A stretch of DNA of 64,000 nt from the NCBI GenBank assembly GCA_944472155.2, contig OX235271.1:65454416-65518415 (forward strand), read 5' to 3'. Of this stretch, positions 47,281-58,752 are shown piece by piece. Origin of the DNA: Trichobilharzia szidati. Its lineage: Eukaryota; Platyhelminthes; Trematoda; Strigeidida; Schistosomatidae. A model generated the notes under the pieces. The model was not told the origin of the DNA, did no database searches, and was given only the letters and a program-made list of their open reading frames with translations. Every line of letters starts with the position of its first letter. Within the stretch, counting starts at the first letter, position 1. The position numbers and the translations under genes were made by a program.

Positions 47281-47584
47281 ACGATTTCTTCAGGCATTGA
47301 ACAACATCAGTCCATAGGTGATTTACACTGGGAGTAGACAAAACGATTGAGTGTCCAACTAACTGAATTTTGGAGATTATTTTGATAAGAAAAGGATTTA
47401 TCTAATATTTTTTCGATAATTCGGTGTTAATAATAAATCAAGCATTATCGTCGTAAATTGCCAATTTCTGATTCGAAAAGTGTGTTCATTGACCGGTTAG
47501 CTGACCTTTGTTGTCTATAAAAAAAAGATAATTTAGAAATATACTTGGTCTTATAATACGTACAAAGTACTAAATCGTTTTGAT

Positions 47585-48325
47585 TTGGTTACGTTCTCTG
47601 AGTTGGTTGGCTGATTTTGTTGCGAACCTTTCACTATCCTTCTAAACAACACCTTCAGTGCAAGCTGTAATATAACGTGAACCTGTTTTAAGTCTCCCTG
47701 TGTGATGTAATTGTACATCCTGACAACCATTGTGACGACTGGCTTTTAATATACATGTCTACTGGTCCCTTTTATTATCCTGGTATTTGTACTTTCTTGT
47801 TGTGTGATTTATTTTTATTACTTGTTAAATTTGATCTATGGTAGTGTTTGTTAATCACTGATTATCTGAGTAGCAGCCTCGTTGAAATTCCATGACGTTT
47901 TCGGTCTTTCCTCTGGTAGAATGAATTTTCTTCACCCTCTAAAGCTCAAGTCTTAACATAATGTGAACGTGTTCGAACTAATACAGAAAATTTAGCAACA
48001 CAAGTATACAGGAAATCAACAAAAACTCAACGACTCACAAAAGAAACTTCGTGTAAACATTGTTTAAAAGAGTTCAAACTCACTGCAGCACTCCATCTAC
48101 TAACCATCTTCAAGAAGAATGAACACCTATATACTTTCGTCAAAAGATGTTTAAGCTCAAATCGAAATACGAAAAATAAGTATCCTCAGAGATTACGAGA
48201 AAATTCATTTTACTATGTACATAATAACATTTTGATGTAGTTTTGTTTTCTGAGCTGGATGGTTTATTTGCAAAGCTTTCATTGCCTTACTAGGCAACAT
48301 CTTCAAAGCTTAATTCAGTTTGAAG
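47585..48325. mobile_element. Rearranged PLE with inverted halves
   Basis: The part 47585-47945 is a minus-strand endonuclease end of the 4-kb lineage. The part 47985-48190 is a plus-strand RT end (TQVYRKSTKTQRLTKETS, KHCLKEFKL). The part 48236-48325 is again a minus-strand terminal block. All frames are broken. Confidence 0.7.
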
Positions 48326-48329
48326 ATTG

Positions 48330-48420
48330 AAGGAGTGCGGCGGTCGGGATTTGAACGCTAGACCACAGGCGTGGTCGGCGAGCATTTTATCACTGTGCCA
48401 CCAACGCATTACAGCTTCTT
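48330..48420 (-). mobile_element. Family A SINE head only
   Basis: The tRNA-like head on the minus strand (GCGTTGGTGGCACAGTGATA to CGCCGCACTCCTTC) directly abuts the PLE terminal block; body and tail are absent. Confidence 0.7.
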
Positions 48421-48477
48421 ATATATTTCCTAGAAAAGAAAACTCATTTCACCTTGCGCTCTTAAATTTTCGAGTTT

Positions 48478-48650
48478 TTAGATGGTTGGGGTCAATCGCT
48501 AGGAAGCCTTGTACCTAGGTTTAGTGCTTGTTGGCGAGCCACCCAATGGTAGACTTGGCTGACAGAGTTCAGTCTGCACCAAACGGAGGACCAGATGAGT
48601 GGCAGTAGTTAATAACTAGTGCCTATCCAAAGTAAATTCCCCAGTAAACA
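48478..48650 (-). mobile_element. Family C repeat, decayed
   Basis: The minus strand ends in TAGGTACAAGGCTTCCTAGCG and AACCATC as in the other copies. The ribozyme core is not intact. A head-like block near 48607 points the other way. Confidence 0.5.
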
Positions 48651-50766
48651 ATAACAGTAACAATTAAAAATGATCACGCTTCCAGTTAAATGATGCAGCT
48701 TATGAACAGTGCTATGGAATAGTATGTAAGATTGTGTAGCTACCTAGATTTTGCTTAAGAATATTCACTATATTACTGATAAATAGTTTGCAGATGTCAA
48801 AGATATATACCATACCTAAACGTTTAGGGATGACAGAATGAAATGAAATAGGATGTCATATAAAAGATTTGACAGTTAGTTGATGCGCCATGCACAACCC
48901 TTAGCTACGCGTAGTTTGACAAGAAGGTTCAGGTCTGAAAATGTGGAGTTCACTAAATAAGTACTTAACTAATATCTAGGCGAACAACAAGACAATTTCA
49001 TGCTATTATCAGAACAGTCCTTCTTAAATTCATCACCTCCAAAAGAAACATATTACCTTATTTTGCTTACATTATTATACTTTTCATGTTTTATTAAATG
49101 CACGACAGAATAGTGAAAACATTCTGGAATGAACAACAATGAGTCACTAGTAATTGTAAATGCTTCATCCAAAGGTTTTCAATTCTGTTTCGTTTTAAAA
49201 CATAAACGTTTTGCGGTGAATTACAATTATACCTATGGCACCATTTTTGTTTTAAAAGGAAATGCTAAATTTGGGTGTGGCAGGAGAATAATGTCTACTT
49301 GCTTCTAAAAACCACCAAGAATCATAGATAACTGGATTTAAGGTCAATCACACTACAAAGCAATGTATAGCACAACTCAAAATAATACCATTCCTCTTCT
49401 TGTATAAATATTTATTTCTCAACAGAAAGCTGAAACATTTGAAAAAAATTCTGAGTTACTTTAATCAAATAAATCCTGAATGCATTAGCAGTTTTCTATG
49501 TAATTTTTGAATGCTTGTCGTTTTGATTTTCAGTAGGAAACAAGCGTTTGAAAAAAGTTTTTATCTGATATTGGAGGTATCAGAAAAAGAATTACGTTCC
49601 TGCAACGGTACTGCCGATCGAGAAAATTTAAAATATTCGTACTGATATATAAAACAGGAAAAGCCTATAAGGAAGAATTCTTGTAGTCAAAAGTGCAGTG
49701 GATTTTTATTCTCAGATAGTGCATATTCTCTTAGAAGGGTGAATAAAACTAAAGCCTTGATAACTGAAGCCATTTGTCAATTAAATTATTCCTTAGATAA
49801 GTGAAATAGCTTTCATGTAATGAATGATTGTTGAAGCTCAGAACTTCGCTGGTCGTCTCATATCTTAATGATTTCTAAAGAAGCCGTCTTTCGACTATCT
49901 ACGCAAGATAGCTGTGACTTTCTGGGACAACTCAACCTCTTCTCCTACATTTTATCAATCTATGCATTCTACCTACTCGTTCTTATTGCTCCTCTATATT
50001 ATTCCTTGAGGTTCTAAAAAATGCCTACGTTATATGATGTTTTACTTTAAATGGATGTAAGCAGAACAAATGATGTGCATCCAACGCAAATGTCTGCCAC
50101 TGTCGTTGATAAGTATTTTTAATTCTTTTGAACAGTTAGTTTGTATCACCTTGTTGAATATTCAAAACATTTATTCGTAGCTTTTTTCGGGCATAACTAG
50201 AAAGGCTTTCATAAGAATTAATGCTCGTATGGCTATATATGAAAATTCAGCCATACCAAATTGAGCGTAGGTGTTTTATAAAGAGAAGCAAGTTTATTAC
50301 TAGGATTATTGTTACATATACTATTTTAATGTTAACTGATGATTTCGCAGTTTTATTTAGTTATTTGTAAAATAAGATAAACTGTTGAAATGTGTACAAT
50401 GCTGAAAATTCCATTCAGTATAAAAATGATTGTTTGGAATACAGTAATTATTATGATTACTACTAGAACTCCGATGGCGGTAGCTTTTGAGGCAGTATTC
50501 ACTGGGTAGCCATTCTGGAGGGTTGATAGCTGATTTACTCAGTTTATTTACTGGTCAGATAAGCACTACGTCAATCACATCGGTATCATTCTGCCTAGTC
50601 TAGACTATTCCACCAATTATTCAATTGAACTGAACTTTATAGCTTTACTTCAGAATTTCAGTGTGAAAATTCATTTTCCTATTAGATTTAATTTCATAGC
50701 CTGTATTATTTTATTGTTAGTAAATCTAAGCGTTTAAATTAATTAATAAAGGGTTAATAATATCAC
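48651..50766. other. Long anonymous intron stretch
   Basis: No repeats or frames were recognised before the foldback at 50.77 kb. Confidence 0.45.
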
Positions 50767-50860
50767 GATAAAGCAATAAGGAGACGTGATTTGTCTGAAT
50801 CGTGTAATGTGTTGTGCAAATACATTACACGATTCAAAAAAGTCTTCTCATTGCTTTATC
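50767..50860. repeat. Foldback with about 40-base arms
   Basis: GATAAAGCAATAAGGAGACG opens the left arm, and the right arm closes with CTCATTGCTTTATC. The loop is about 11 bases, and the inner arms (GAATCGTGTAATGT) match exactly. A diverged single unit is seen near 56950-57000. Confidence 0.85.
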
Positions 50861-51276
50861 TAAATTCATAAAGAGAACTAATTGTTTTAAAGTTAATAAA
50901 ATTATCATTGAACAGTTACTAATAAATGCTGCAATACTAGGAATGAAGTAAAATTTGATCAAATATTTCCAGGTAAATGTTTGATGACCTTTCAGACAAA
51001 TTTCAAAGCATTTATAATTTTTACGTCAGATGACGAAATACATGTTGATGACTTAGTCAATTTCATTACAGGCGTATCTAATACCTGAAGGTGGCTACAG
51101 CGTTATACTGAAATTAGATAAAATTTGACGGATATGAGATGTGGGATTTCAACTAAACCGCTAACTATAGACATATTCTGAATGACACTTGTTGGCTTCT
51201 TTGTTGCCATAATCTAGATTAATGCACACTGCTTTTCAAATATCTTATCAATGGAATTATTTCGTAGTGTTTTCGT

Positions 51277-51346
51277 TGTGCAGTGGCAGAATGTTTGCAA
51301 ACCAATCTCGTGGTTTCATGTTCTATTTCCGGCCAACGTAATTCTG
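51277..51346 (+). mobile_element. Family A SINE head, decayed
   Basis: Order GTGCAGTGGCAGAATG, AATCTCGTGG and TTCCGGCCAACG on the plus strand. It forms part of the left outer arm of the palindrome. Confidence 0.5.
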
Positions 51347-51373
51347 TATGTTAGTTATTATTGTTTTATTTAT

Positions 51374-51846
51374 TTTATTCCATTGCGTTCCAAGTGGAAC
51401 ATTGAGGTTTAAGCTAGAGTTCCATTATTGATAAGATTTTATTTTGATAAATCACACATTTCTATTCAGTAATATCAATTGATGATAATACGAGCACAAA
51501 CTACTGCTCATATCATATCAAGTTGATATGCCTTTGAGCAGTAGTTTGTGCTCAGAACGTCATCAGTTGATATTACTGTATAAAACCGTGTGATTTATCA
51601 AAATAAAATCTTTTCCATAATGGAGTTATACTCTACCACAGTGCCCAAGTTTCATACTTATATCAGTAATATATTTAAGTTATGGCTTTGAACTTTCAGT
51701 CGCAGTGATGGCTAGCTTTACGCCAAACTTTTCCCCTTCGCCTGGTGTGATATCGGCAAAGTCAGGTAAATGAGTGCGTCGGCCGGAGATCGAGTCCTGG
51801 ACAACTTGCGTGGTTGGCAGTGTTCGGCTATTCAGTCGCCGACACA
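51374..51846 (-). mobile_element. Family A SINE split by a foldback
   Basis: On the minus strand the head and body lie at 51846-51680 (CGATCTCCGGCCGACGCACTC visible across the acceptor end). The tail lies at 51416-51374 (CTCAATGTTCCACTTGGAACG). The stretch 51417-51678 between them is inserted material. Confidence 0.65.
51417..51626. repeat. Foldback with about 104-base arms
   Basis: TCCATTATTGATAAGATTTT on the left is mirrored by AAAATCTTTTCCATAATGGA on the right. The inner GAGCACAAACTACTGCTC stems mirror each other. The loop is almost absent. A single unit occurs at 10756-10885. Confidence 0.85.
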
Positions 51847-52052
51847 ATACGAAATATTTCCGTTGATTAGATACTTGAAAAGCAGTGTGCACTAATCTAG
51901 TTTATGGCAACGAAGAAGTTTAAGATCTACTTATATGCCAACAAGTGTCATTCCGAGTATGTCTATGGTTAGCGGTTTAGTTAAAATCTCACATCTCATA
52001 TCCGTCAAACTTTATCTCTTCTCAGTATAGCGCTATCTCCACCTTAGGTAGC

Positions 52053-53182
52053 TTAGCCAGTAGTAATTTTGGAAAAAAACGAGGTAGTGTGTGAGAATAT
52101 CGACTCTATCGGATAAGGAAACAGCATTAATGAAGCTTCAAGGCTTAAGGTTCCATTTGGAGCACAATTGATCGACAACACAAAACAAAGTCTAGGTTGC
52201 AGTCAGCGAATTCCACTCAAATATTTTGTAGTTCAACGCAATAGATAAGCTATTTAGTAGTTAGTTGTCTAGTAAAGTTGTGTGTGAATTAGTAAGCTGT
52301 AAACGAGATGTGAGAGGTTTCCTTCATCTTCTGTTTTTCAACTCTTTTCAACCTGCTTTATAATTAATTGCTTGTCATGTTAGGAAAAGCAGACAGAAGA
52401 ATTTTTTATTTAGAAATGATTATAGATCCATCACTAATAGTTTTACCCAACATATTTGATTAGTGCTCACTAAAATTAAAAACGAGGATAACAATAAAGT
52501 AGGCTTGTGATTTCTTACATCATAGAAATCATCAGCTTTAGCCTAACTTACAACTAGAAGATAGTAGAAAATCCAAGATGGGAACATTTTGTATTTGATT
52601 CACAGTTATTTCAAAATCTTCCAATAAAGCACTGAGAGAAACAGATATGAATATATATTAAGAGCGACTGGAATCTTCTCAGATTCATTGATGCATCTTA
52701 GCAATAATTATCAACAAGCAAATTACTCTGGCATAAAGATTTGCAAAGTTTTAAGTTAAGAGGACGATATCTGAAGAAAGTGAGCAGCTTTTCAAGTTTG
52801 TGCCATATCGCTAATATTTACATTTAATCAGCAGCGGTCAGTCGTAACTCGTTACTATAAAGAATCAACAAATACTGTTGAGAGTCTGAAGACACTAGTG
52901 AACTAAGCGAATATAAGTAATATTTCATCTAGTCAGATTAAAACAATAGACATTAATTTCCAAAAAGTGTCATTTTTCTACATTTAAAAAAAGCATGAGT
53001 CATAAAGATGAAAATGGGCTTATTCTGATATGATACACGATACTGGTTTTCGACAAATAAGCAAGTCAGATGAACTTCCAAATTATTTCAAAATATTGAG
53101 TAAGTCATTTCAATCACTTTGCAGGGTTTTAGTCAATAAATGAATGCGTGCTAATTATTGAAAAGAAAGTTCTCTGCTTACA
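52053..53182. other. Anonymous DNA between the palindrome and the candidate first exon
   Basis: No shared repeat or convincing exon was found. Confidence 0.4.
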
Positions 53183-53207
53183 ATAGTGATTAATCAGAAG
53201 TTGCATG
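53183..53207 (-). CDS. Possible first coding exon of the copine-like gene
   Basis: On the minus strand an ATG at 53207-53205 opens eight codons (MQLLINHY) plus one base. The exon ends at a GTAAGC donor just below 53183. The single left-over base joins in phase with the exon at 46514-46532, giving a short N-terminal tail before the first C2 strand. The start is a guess: the ATG choice rests only on phase and on the lack of a better exon between 46.5 and 53.2 kb. A missed 5' exon is equally possible. Confidence 0.22.
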
Positions 53208-53594
53208 ACTGACTGTACACTATATTTATGATAACTGTGTTGTGATAACTCCTAAAACTGATGTTAAAATAAAACAAAATTCTCGAACCTTGTTTGCAAA
53301 TTTTTGTGTCATAAACAACAGTAGTGACTGAAAACTACGACGGCTTCAAGTGGTGTACATTTGACTGAAATGACAGCAAAGATGCTATGATCATCTTGTT
53401 CCTTAACTAGTGTGTATTGTTCAGTAGATATTATTACCTTCGCCTCATCATACACAGTAATTTCTGAGAGATTGACACTGTAATTACTAGACCATAAACA
53501 TAAACATTACTAGACAGTTTGAACTTTCGAAAAATCCCGAAAAAAATGAAGACAGAAGACAACGTAGAAAGCAGTCATAACTGATTCACAGATA

Positions 53595-55285
53595 TAATAA
53601 TAATAATGATTAACTTTATTCCAAAAACAGTACTTGTGATACAGAATGGAATTTTCAGCATTAATCACAATATTGCATCTAATTTCCTCAAATTATAAAT
53701 AAAATTAATCACACAGAAAATTTTCCACATTTACAATAGGGGTAATGTCAAAAAGCATGCAGCATATAAAATGGAAATAATTATAATGATAGCAGCTAAG
53801 ATAATGACAATAATACAAGTGAAAATTGCCCTGGGCTTGTTTCACACAGTATTGTCAATGCAGTATACAAATCCCAGCTTGATTAAAAATATTGAATATA
53901 ATGTTCTCTTTACATGATATGGTGAGAGAAAAAACAAAGATTACAGCAGTCATAGAGATAAGTTGGTGTTTGCAATTATGAGAGTAAAACAAAGAAGCAA
54001 CAGGACCATAAATATAATAGAAATAATAAAAGTAAAACTTGAAAGTATATAAGGATAGATGGAGGAGATTGTCTATTTACTAGATGAAAAAAGGTTAGTC
54101 AATTCTTGCCTGACGCTATTTTCATCACATAAAATACGTGCCAAGTATAGTATCATAGAATTTTTATACTTAGACGTGCGAACATACAGTTTTCTGAATT
54201 TACTTCTTGTTTTACCTGAGGAGATGCAGAGTGAAAGCTGAGGGTGAAGTGGATGCTTCAAGTCAGACAAAATTCCTTTAGCAAATTTAGTGCACGAAGT
54301 CAACTGCCTATCGAAAACGACGTTAACTATATGGTCCACTGGGACACCACTCATCCTACATAGACCTTTTTAAGCAAACCAGGAAAAAATAAGGGTGAAC
54401 AATAAATAAGAATAGGTAGGATTCAAGAGTTTATGAATTGTAAGAGGAGGGGTGGTTGAGTTATACCCGAGTGCCTTAACTTCCTAATGTAAAATGTCAG
54501 GCAGAATATTTTACTGGAGATCGCTGAGACATGGGAAGACCAGGAGAGATCAGAAGAGAGAATAAGTCCAAGATACTTAATTTTTGATTTAATTCCTATA
54601 TGATTGTCGTCAATCTTACAACTGTCATGAGAATCGACGGCTTCTTTTAACTGTCGTTTACATCTTAAGCTGAAATTAACAGTTTGGCATTGAGAAGGAT
54701 TCAGTTTAAGACCGCTAGACTCATACCATTTACTGACTCCCGACAGAAAGCTATTTATATTAGTACAATCCAGCTGGGAGTTAACAGCCAGTGAAACAGT
54801 TAAATCATCAGCGTACTTCACAAAGTTTATTTCATCAGAGTCAGGCAAGTCATGTAAGAAAAAAGAAAAGGAGAAAGGACAGCCCCTTGAGGGACATCAG
54901 CTTCAGTAGGCAATGAAGTGGAAGACTTCCCTTTATACACGATGTACTGCTTTCTTTCTGAGAAATAGGAATGTAACCAGTTAACAGCCCAACATTCTGT
55001 TTGACTTACAGCAAGTTTATTTAATAAGATGTCCCTGGGGACCGAGTCAAAAGCAGATGTATAGTCTAGGAAGGCACAACGAACAAATTTAGCCTCCTTG
55101 TCTAGACTGGAAGCAATGTTATGATATAAGACGGCAACTGCATCTAAAGTGCTTCTACTATGCTTATAGGCAAATTGTTTAGGGTCATTAAATGATTTAA
55201 GCGAAGGTACAAGACTAAGTAAAAGTAGTTTCTTTCCATAGTTTTCAAAAAAGGAGAGGTAATAGCAATGGGTCTAAATTTGACA
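53595..55285 (-). mobile_element. SR1-like (CR1 clade) LINE, 5' truncated
   Basis: The minus strand reads RPIAITSPFFENYGKKLLLL, YKHSRSTLDAVAVLYHNIAS, FLDYTSAFDSVPRD, then VPQGAVLSPFLFS. After a one-base shift come FVKYADDLTVSL, GLKLNPSQCQ and KYLGLILSSDLSWSSHVSAI. YADD and QG.LSPFLF are the RT palm motifs. The C-terminus continues at 54354-54073. The 3' end GGAATAAAGTTAATC plus an ATT run near 53595 is typical of CR1-like elements. The shift near 54860 makes it non-functional. Confidence 0.85.
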
Positions 55286-55429
55286 CATACTCACCCTACG
55301 GCGGTTCCACTCGGTTAAGGACGAATCCATAAGCCGTGTACCTATTTTGACTCAAATCAGGCAGCTCAATTAGTTCAAACCACCTAATTTCTGACAAGAT
55401 AATCGAATCATTATAAATTATTTAAATTA

Positions 55430-55530
55430 ATCCCAGCGTGTTAAGAAAATCAAAAACAAGATTTTTCTGAACGTTTCGCTGTGTAAGCCACAGCTTCTTC
55501 AGCAGATTTATTCGGATTTTTCAGGAAGTT
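55430..55530 (-). mobile_element. PLE 3' tail with hammerhead-like core
   Basis: On the minus strand CTGAAGA is followed by one A, then a 6-bp stem GCTGTG/CACAGC with a 5-base loop, then GAAACG (about 55470-55505). The tail TCTTGTTTTTGATTTTC also ends the PLE at 18400-19472. No coding part is attached. Confidence 0.65.
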
Positions 55531-56552
55531 CGTAACACCTACGGCCTGGAAACCTATAAGATAATCGAAGATTTGTCACTAAGCTGGATTGTTTTGTTAA
55601 TAGCATTTACAAATTATAGATTTTATTATGTATCGTATATATAAATAAATATTTATTTCTGTGCGTGCGTGTTCTTCTATTTCATAATTATATTTTATTA
55701 CATCTATAAATATTACTTAACTCAAAAGAATGAAGTACTCCACAAAAAATCATCGAAAGCAAGAATAATAAACTAAGCGCAATACAATGAAAATATCAGT
55801 TGAATTCATCGGTTCTTGTCAACATCTTGCAACCCGAAAATAATTTCAAATAACAAACAACAACAACAAATAGGCTGTTGACATACATTAACAAATTGAC
55901 GCTAAGGAAGCAAGCATTGATACTGAGCATGAGTAGATATTTAATTATCTTCAATGCCTTTAAATCAGATCAATAATTTATTCTCATTAAAATATTAAGT
56001 ATATCTAATTACATTTGCCTATTTTCAGTTTATTTTCATCATAATAATAAGTGGAGTGACAAACATTTTTTTCCTTGTCACCTTTCAGGTATATTCTAAT
56101 AGTAAACAAACAAATATCCCTAGATTTTATTTTAACAAGGATAAAATGTAAATAAGTGTGTATTGATTGATCCGAAAGGATTCTTTCCTCCTTTCAAGCT
56201 CCTTTTTCAGCCATTTTCATCGAAGTTCCTTCTTATTCCCCTTTATTCATCATATTAGTTGAGAGATAATATTTTTTTCTTATTCATGTTGAGTGATTAT
56301 TTATCTTTTTTGATTTACGAATAGGATGACAATGTTTCGGATATAAAATGGCAACAAAACATTCATATCACTTTTTGTTTATTTATTTTGATAAATAATC
56401 TTCAGATCTTTTAAATCAATATAGGTATATAACTATATGTATATATATGTATATATACCTGAACTGATACTTGAACGTTTTCCAGTATTTTCGACAAATC
56501 ATCAATTTTTAAGAGTAGGTTTGTGAAGATTTCATTTGTTTTCTCACGTTTG
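55531..56552. other. Anonymous AT-rich DNA
   Basis: Short CAA and TA runs; no recognised repeat. Confidence 0.45.
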
Positions 56553-56685
56553 ACCACTAGAAGATCCTGGGTTCGAAACCCAGTGAGTGCGTACTGCCGA
56601 TGAGTCTCAATTCAGGGCGAGAGAGCTGTCCAGTACTGCCTGGTTTTCAGTGATTCCCTAACTGACATTAATCATCAATTAAAAA
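56553..56685 (+). mobile_element. Degraded hammerhead SINE, 3' half
   Basis: Box B GGGTTCGAAACCC is well kept. The core GCCGATGAGTCTCAATTCAGG is damaged, and the end is decayed. Confidence 0.6.
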
Positions 56686-57511
56686 TGTTGAATTAAGTTA
56701 AATTTGTGTAATAGTTATAACTGTGGACTGATCAGTATATAAAATAAATGCATTTGACAAGCATTTTCCACGTATAATCTGGAAATATGTGAGGGGAAAA
56801 CTCCCTCAGAATATTAGTTTTTATTCATTGTTGTGAAGTCAGTGGAACCTAATTAAGAAGGCTAAAAATTTATCCACACTGTTAAAAGAGGAATAAGCTT
56901 TCATCTTAATTTCACACGACAAAAATGATAAAAAAATGATTTTGATTTTGACAAAGCAGTAAGAAGACGTAATGCTTAATTAATCTGTGCAATACATTTC
57001 GGACATTTGAACCACACACATACCTGCCATACATGTTTAAATAAAAGTAAAGTGTCATCTACCACGTAGCACATAGTGCCGATTGGTCGTAAAGTTGATT
57101 TCAGAAGTCTTTAAGCCCTTATATGTATCAGGTATAGGTTAGTGACTTAAATTCGTTAAAACCCCAGTCATGAAATGGCTTAAACCAATTTTCTGTGTTC
57201 AAAAATTATTTGTTATTACTTTGAAACTACCTCTGTAGTCTAGTTTTCAAACAAAGCTTTATTTTGTCCCCCTTTCTCGCAACTCATTTTCTTGTCTCAT
57301 TATCCGTGATCCTGACTCATAAACGTTTTGACACACATAGGTGAATTCAGGATACTTATACACCTAACCTCCCCAAAATCAATTGTATAACAAGTATTTC
57401 TGTGTGATCACAATATTCCAAAAAATTTTGACTTCGTCTTGTTTTGTAGGAATTTAGAAAGAAAACTAGTTGCCTTAAATTTGGACTGCAATTTTCGGAC
57501 TAGACTGCATT
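56686..57511. other. Anonymous DNA with a diverged foldback unit
   Basis: Near 56950-57000 GACAAAGCAGTAAGAAGACG and TGTGCAATACATTTC recall the arm of the 50.77-kb foldback. Confidence 0.4.
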
Positions 57512-57811
57512 TTCACTAAAGATGTCAAAGTTAGAATCGGAAAGGCAAGATACTTCTCCACCAACCTGAAACCAGTTTGGAAATCTTCTACACTCAGCAT
57601 GAAGAACAAGACTGAGATTCTGTTCAACGCCAGTGTCAAGTCAGTCAGTTCTTCAATATGGGTCAAAAGCTTGCACAGTCTGTCACCAAAAGGATTTCCA
57701 ACAGGTTGTTGTTGACTTTCATAAATAGCTGCCACCTTCTCTGGCTACATACTGAAGATCAAATGACCAGCCGACCTACCAGAAATAATTAGCAGCAAGA
57801 AACACAAGAAA
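57512..57811 (+). mobile_element. RTE-type LINE, left part of a split copy
   Basis: Pieces such as KDVKVRIGKARYFSTNLKPV and WKSSTLSMKNKTEILFN align with the other RTE copies. The copy is cut at 57811 by a PLE and resumes at 58753. Confidence 0.82.
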
Positions 57812-58752
57812 GATTTTAAAGGTGAAAACATTGCAGAAATGGTCAACAGAAGACTGAGAACATCACTAGCCAGAGCCTATCCTGCAGCCAAGTTGGTTCC
57901 CGTCCATCGAACAACATGCTCTTTGGTGCAGTCAAAAGTCGATAGATACCCTTCTCATGTTAACTCCAACTGTGTATACAAATTTACGTGTATCTGCGGG
58001 AGCAGTTACATTGGGAGAACAGAAAGAAGGGCACACCTCCGATTTTCTGAACATGTGCCAAGAAGCCTACGTCTCAAGGGAACAAACTCTTATAGCAGCG
58101 CTATCACTAGACATCTTCTCGACACAGGTCATGAGGTAGAAATCGAGAAATCCTTTAAAATTATCAATAGACAAAGGAGTTCCATTCTCCTCAAGTTTGC
58201 CGAAGCAATCTCTATCAAACGCTTGAAACCAGATTTATGTGTTCAGAAAGAAGCAGTTATTAATCTCTCTTTGCCCTGGTAACTGAATGTCTTTATTCTC
58301 TCATCTGATTACGTAATCTTTGTCTTTAACCTCACCCCCTTTTATATTCTGTAATTTTGCTTGTCTCTTGTTTCTATGATTTGAGTTGAACTCAGTACAT
58401 TGTTACCTAATTTATTAGTCACTCTGTATCTAACTCATATTTCGTCTTTATTACGTAATTCCTTTACCATTGTATGCATACATCTATTTTGTTTAAACTT
58501 GAACTGCATGTTTAAAAACTATATAAGCGCAATTTTCTGAGCACTGTTCACTTACTGTGGAACTTTTTGTCAACTGGCAACATGTAAAAATTTGCAAGTA
58601 TGTTAAAACTTTTCTGTACGCAAACCTCATTATGTATTTAGGCTGTAAGCAGCTGATGAGAAGCCTACGAAATAAATGATGGTACCATATTATTCTGCAC
58701 AAACCACTTTCGTTCTTGCTTTATTCAAATTCATCAAGGGGAATAAATGCAT
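57812..58752 (+). mobile_element. PLE inserted in the RTE copy, 13-bp target duplication
   Basis: GAAACACAAGAAA occurs at 57799-57811 and 58753-58765. The open frame 57839-58282 reads RRLRTSLARAYPAAKLVPV, CVYKFTCICGSSYIGRTERR, SEHVPRSLR, TRHLLDTGHEVEIEKSF and AISIKRLKPDLCVQ: the RT-end linker, then a full GIY-YIG core (VYKF, YIGR, SEH helix). The 5' RT part is missing. The 3' region ends with a hammerhead-like element (about 58635-58677) and a tail ending in AAATGCAT. The open nuclease frame and clear duplication suggest a fairly recent insertion. Confidence 0.9.

Larger units (their letters stand above)
51079..52052. repeat. Nested palindrome with long outer arms
   Basis: The outer arms (about 51079-51346 and 51767-52052) carry an unknown unit plus a family A SINE head in each. 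The spacer holds the rest of the minus-strand SINE and the inner foldback. Confidence 0.75.

Noticed and set aside
53438..53477. Additional 40-nt exon reading VNLSEITVYDEAK
   Set aside because: It has usable splice sites, but its phase does not join either the 53183-53207 or the 46514-46532 exon.
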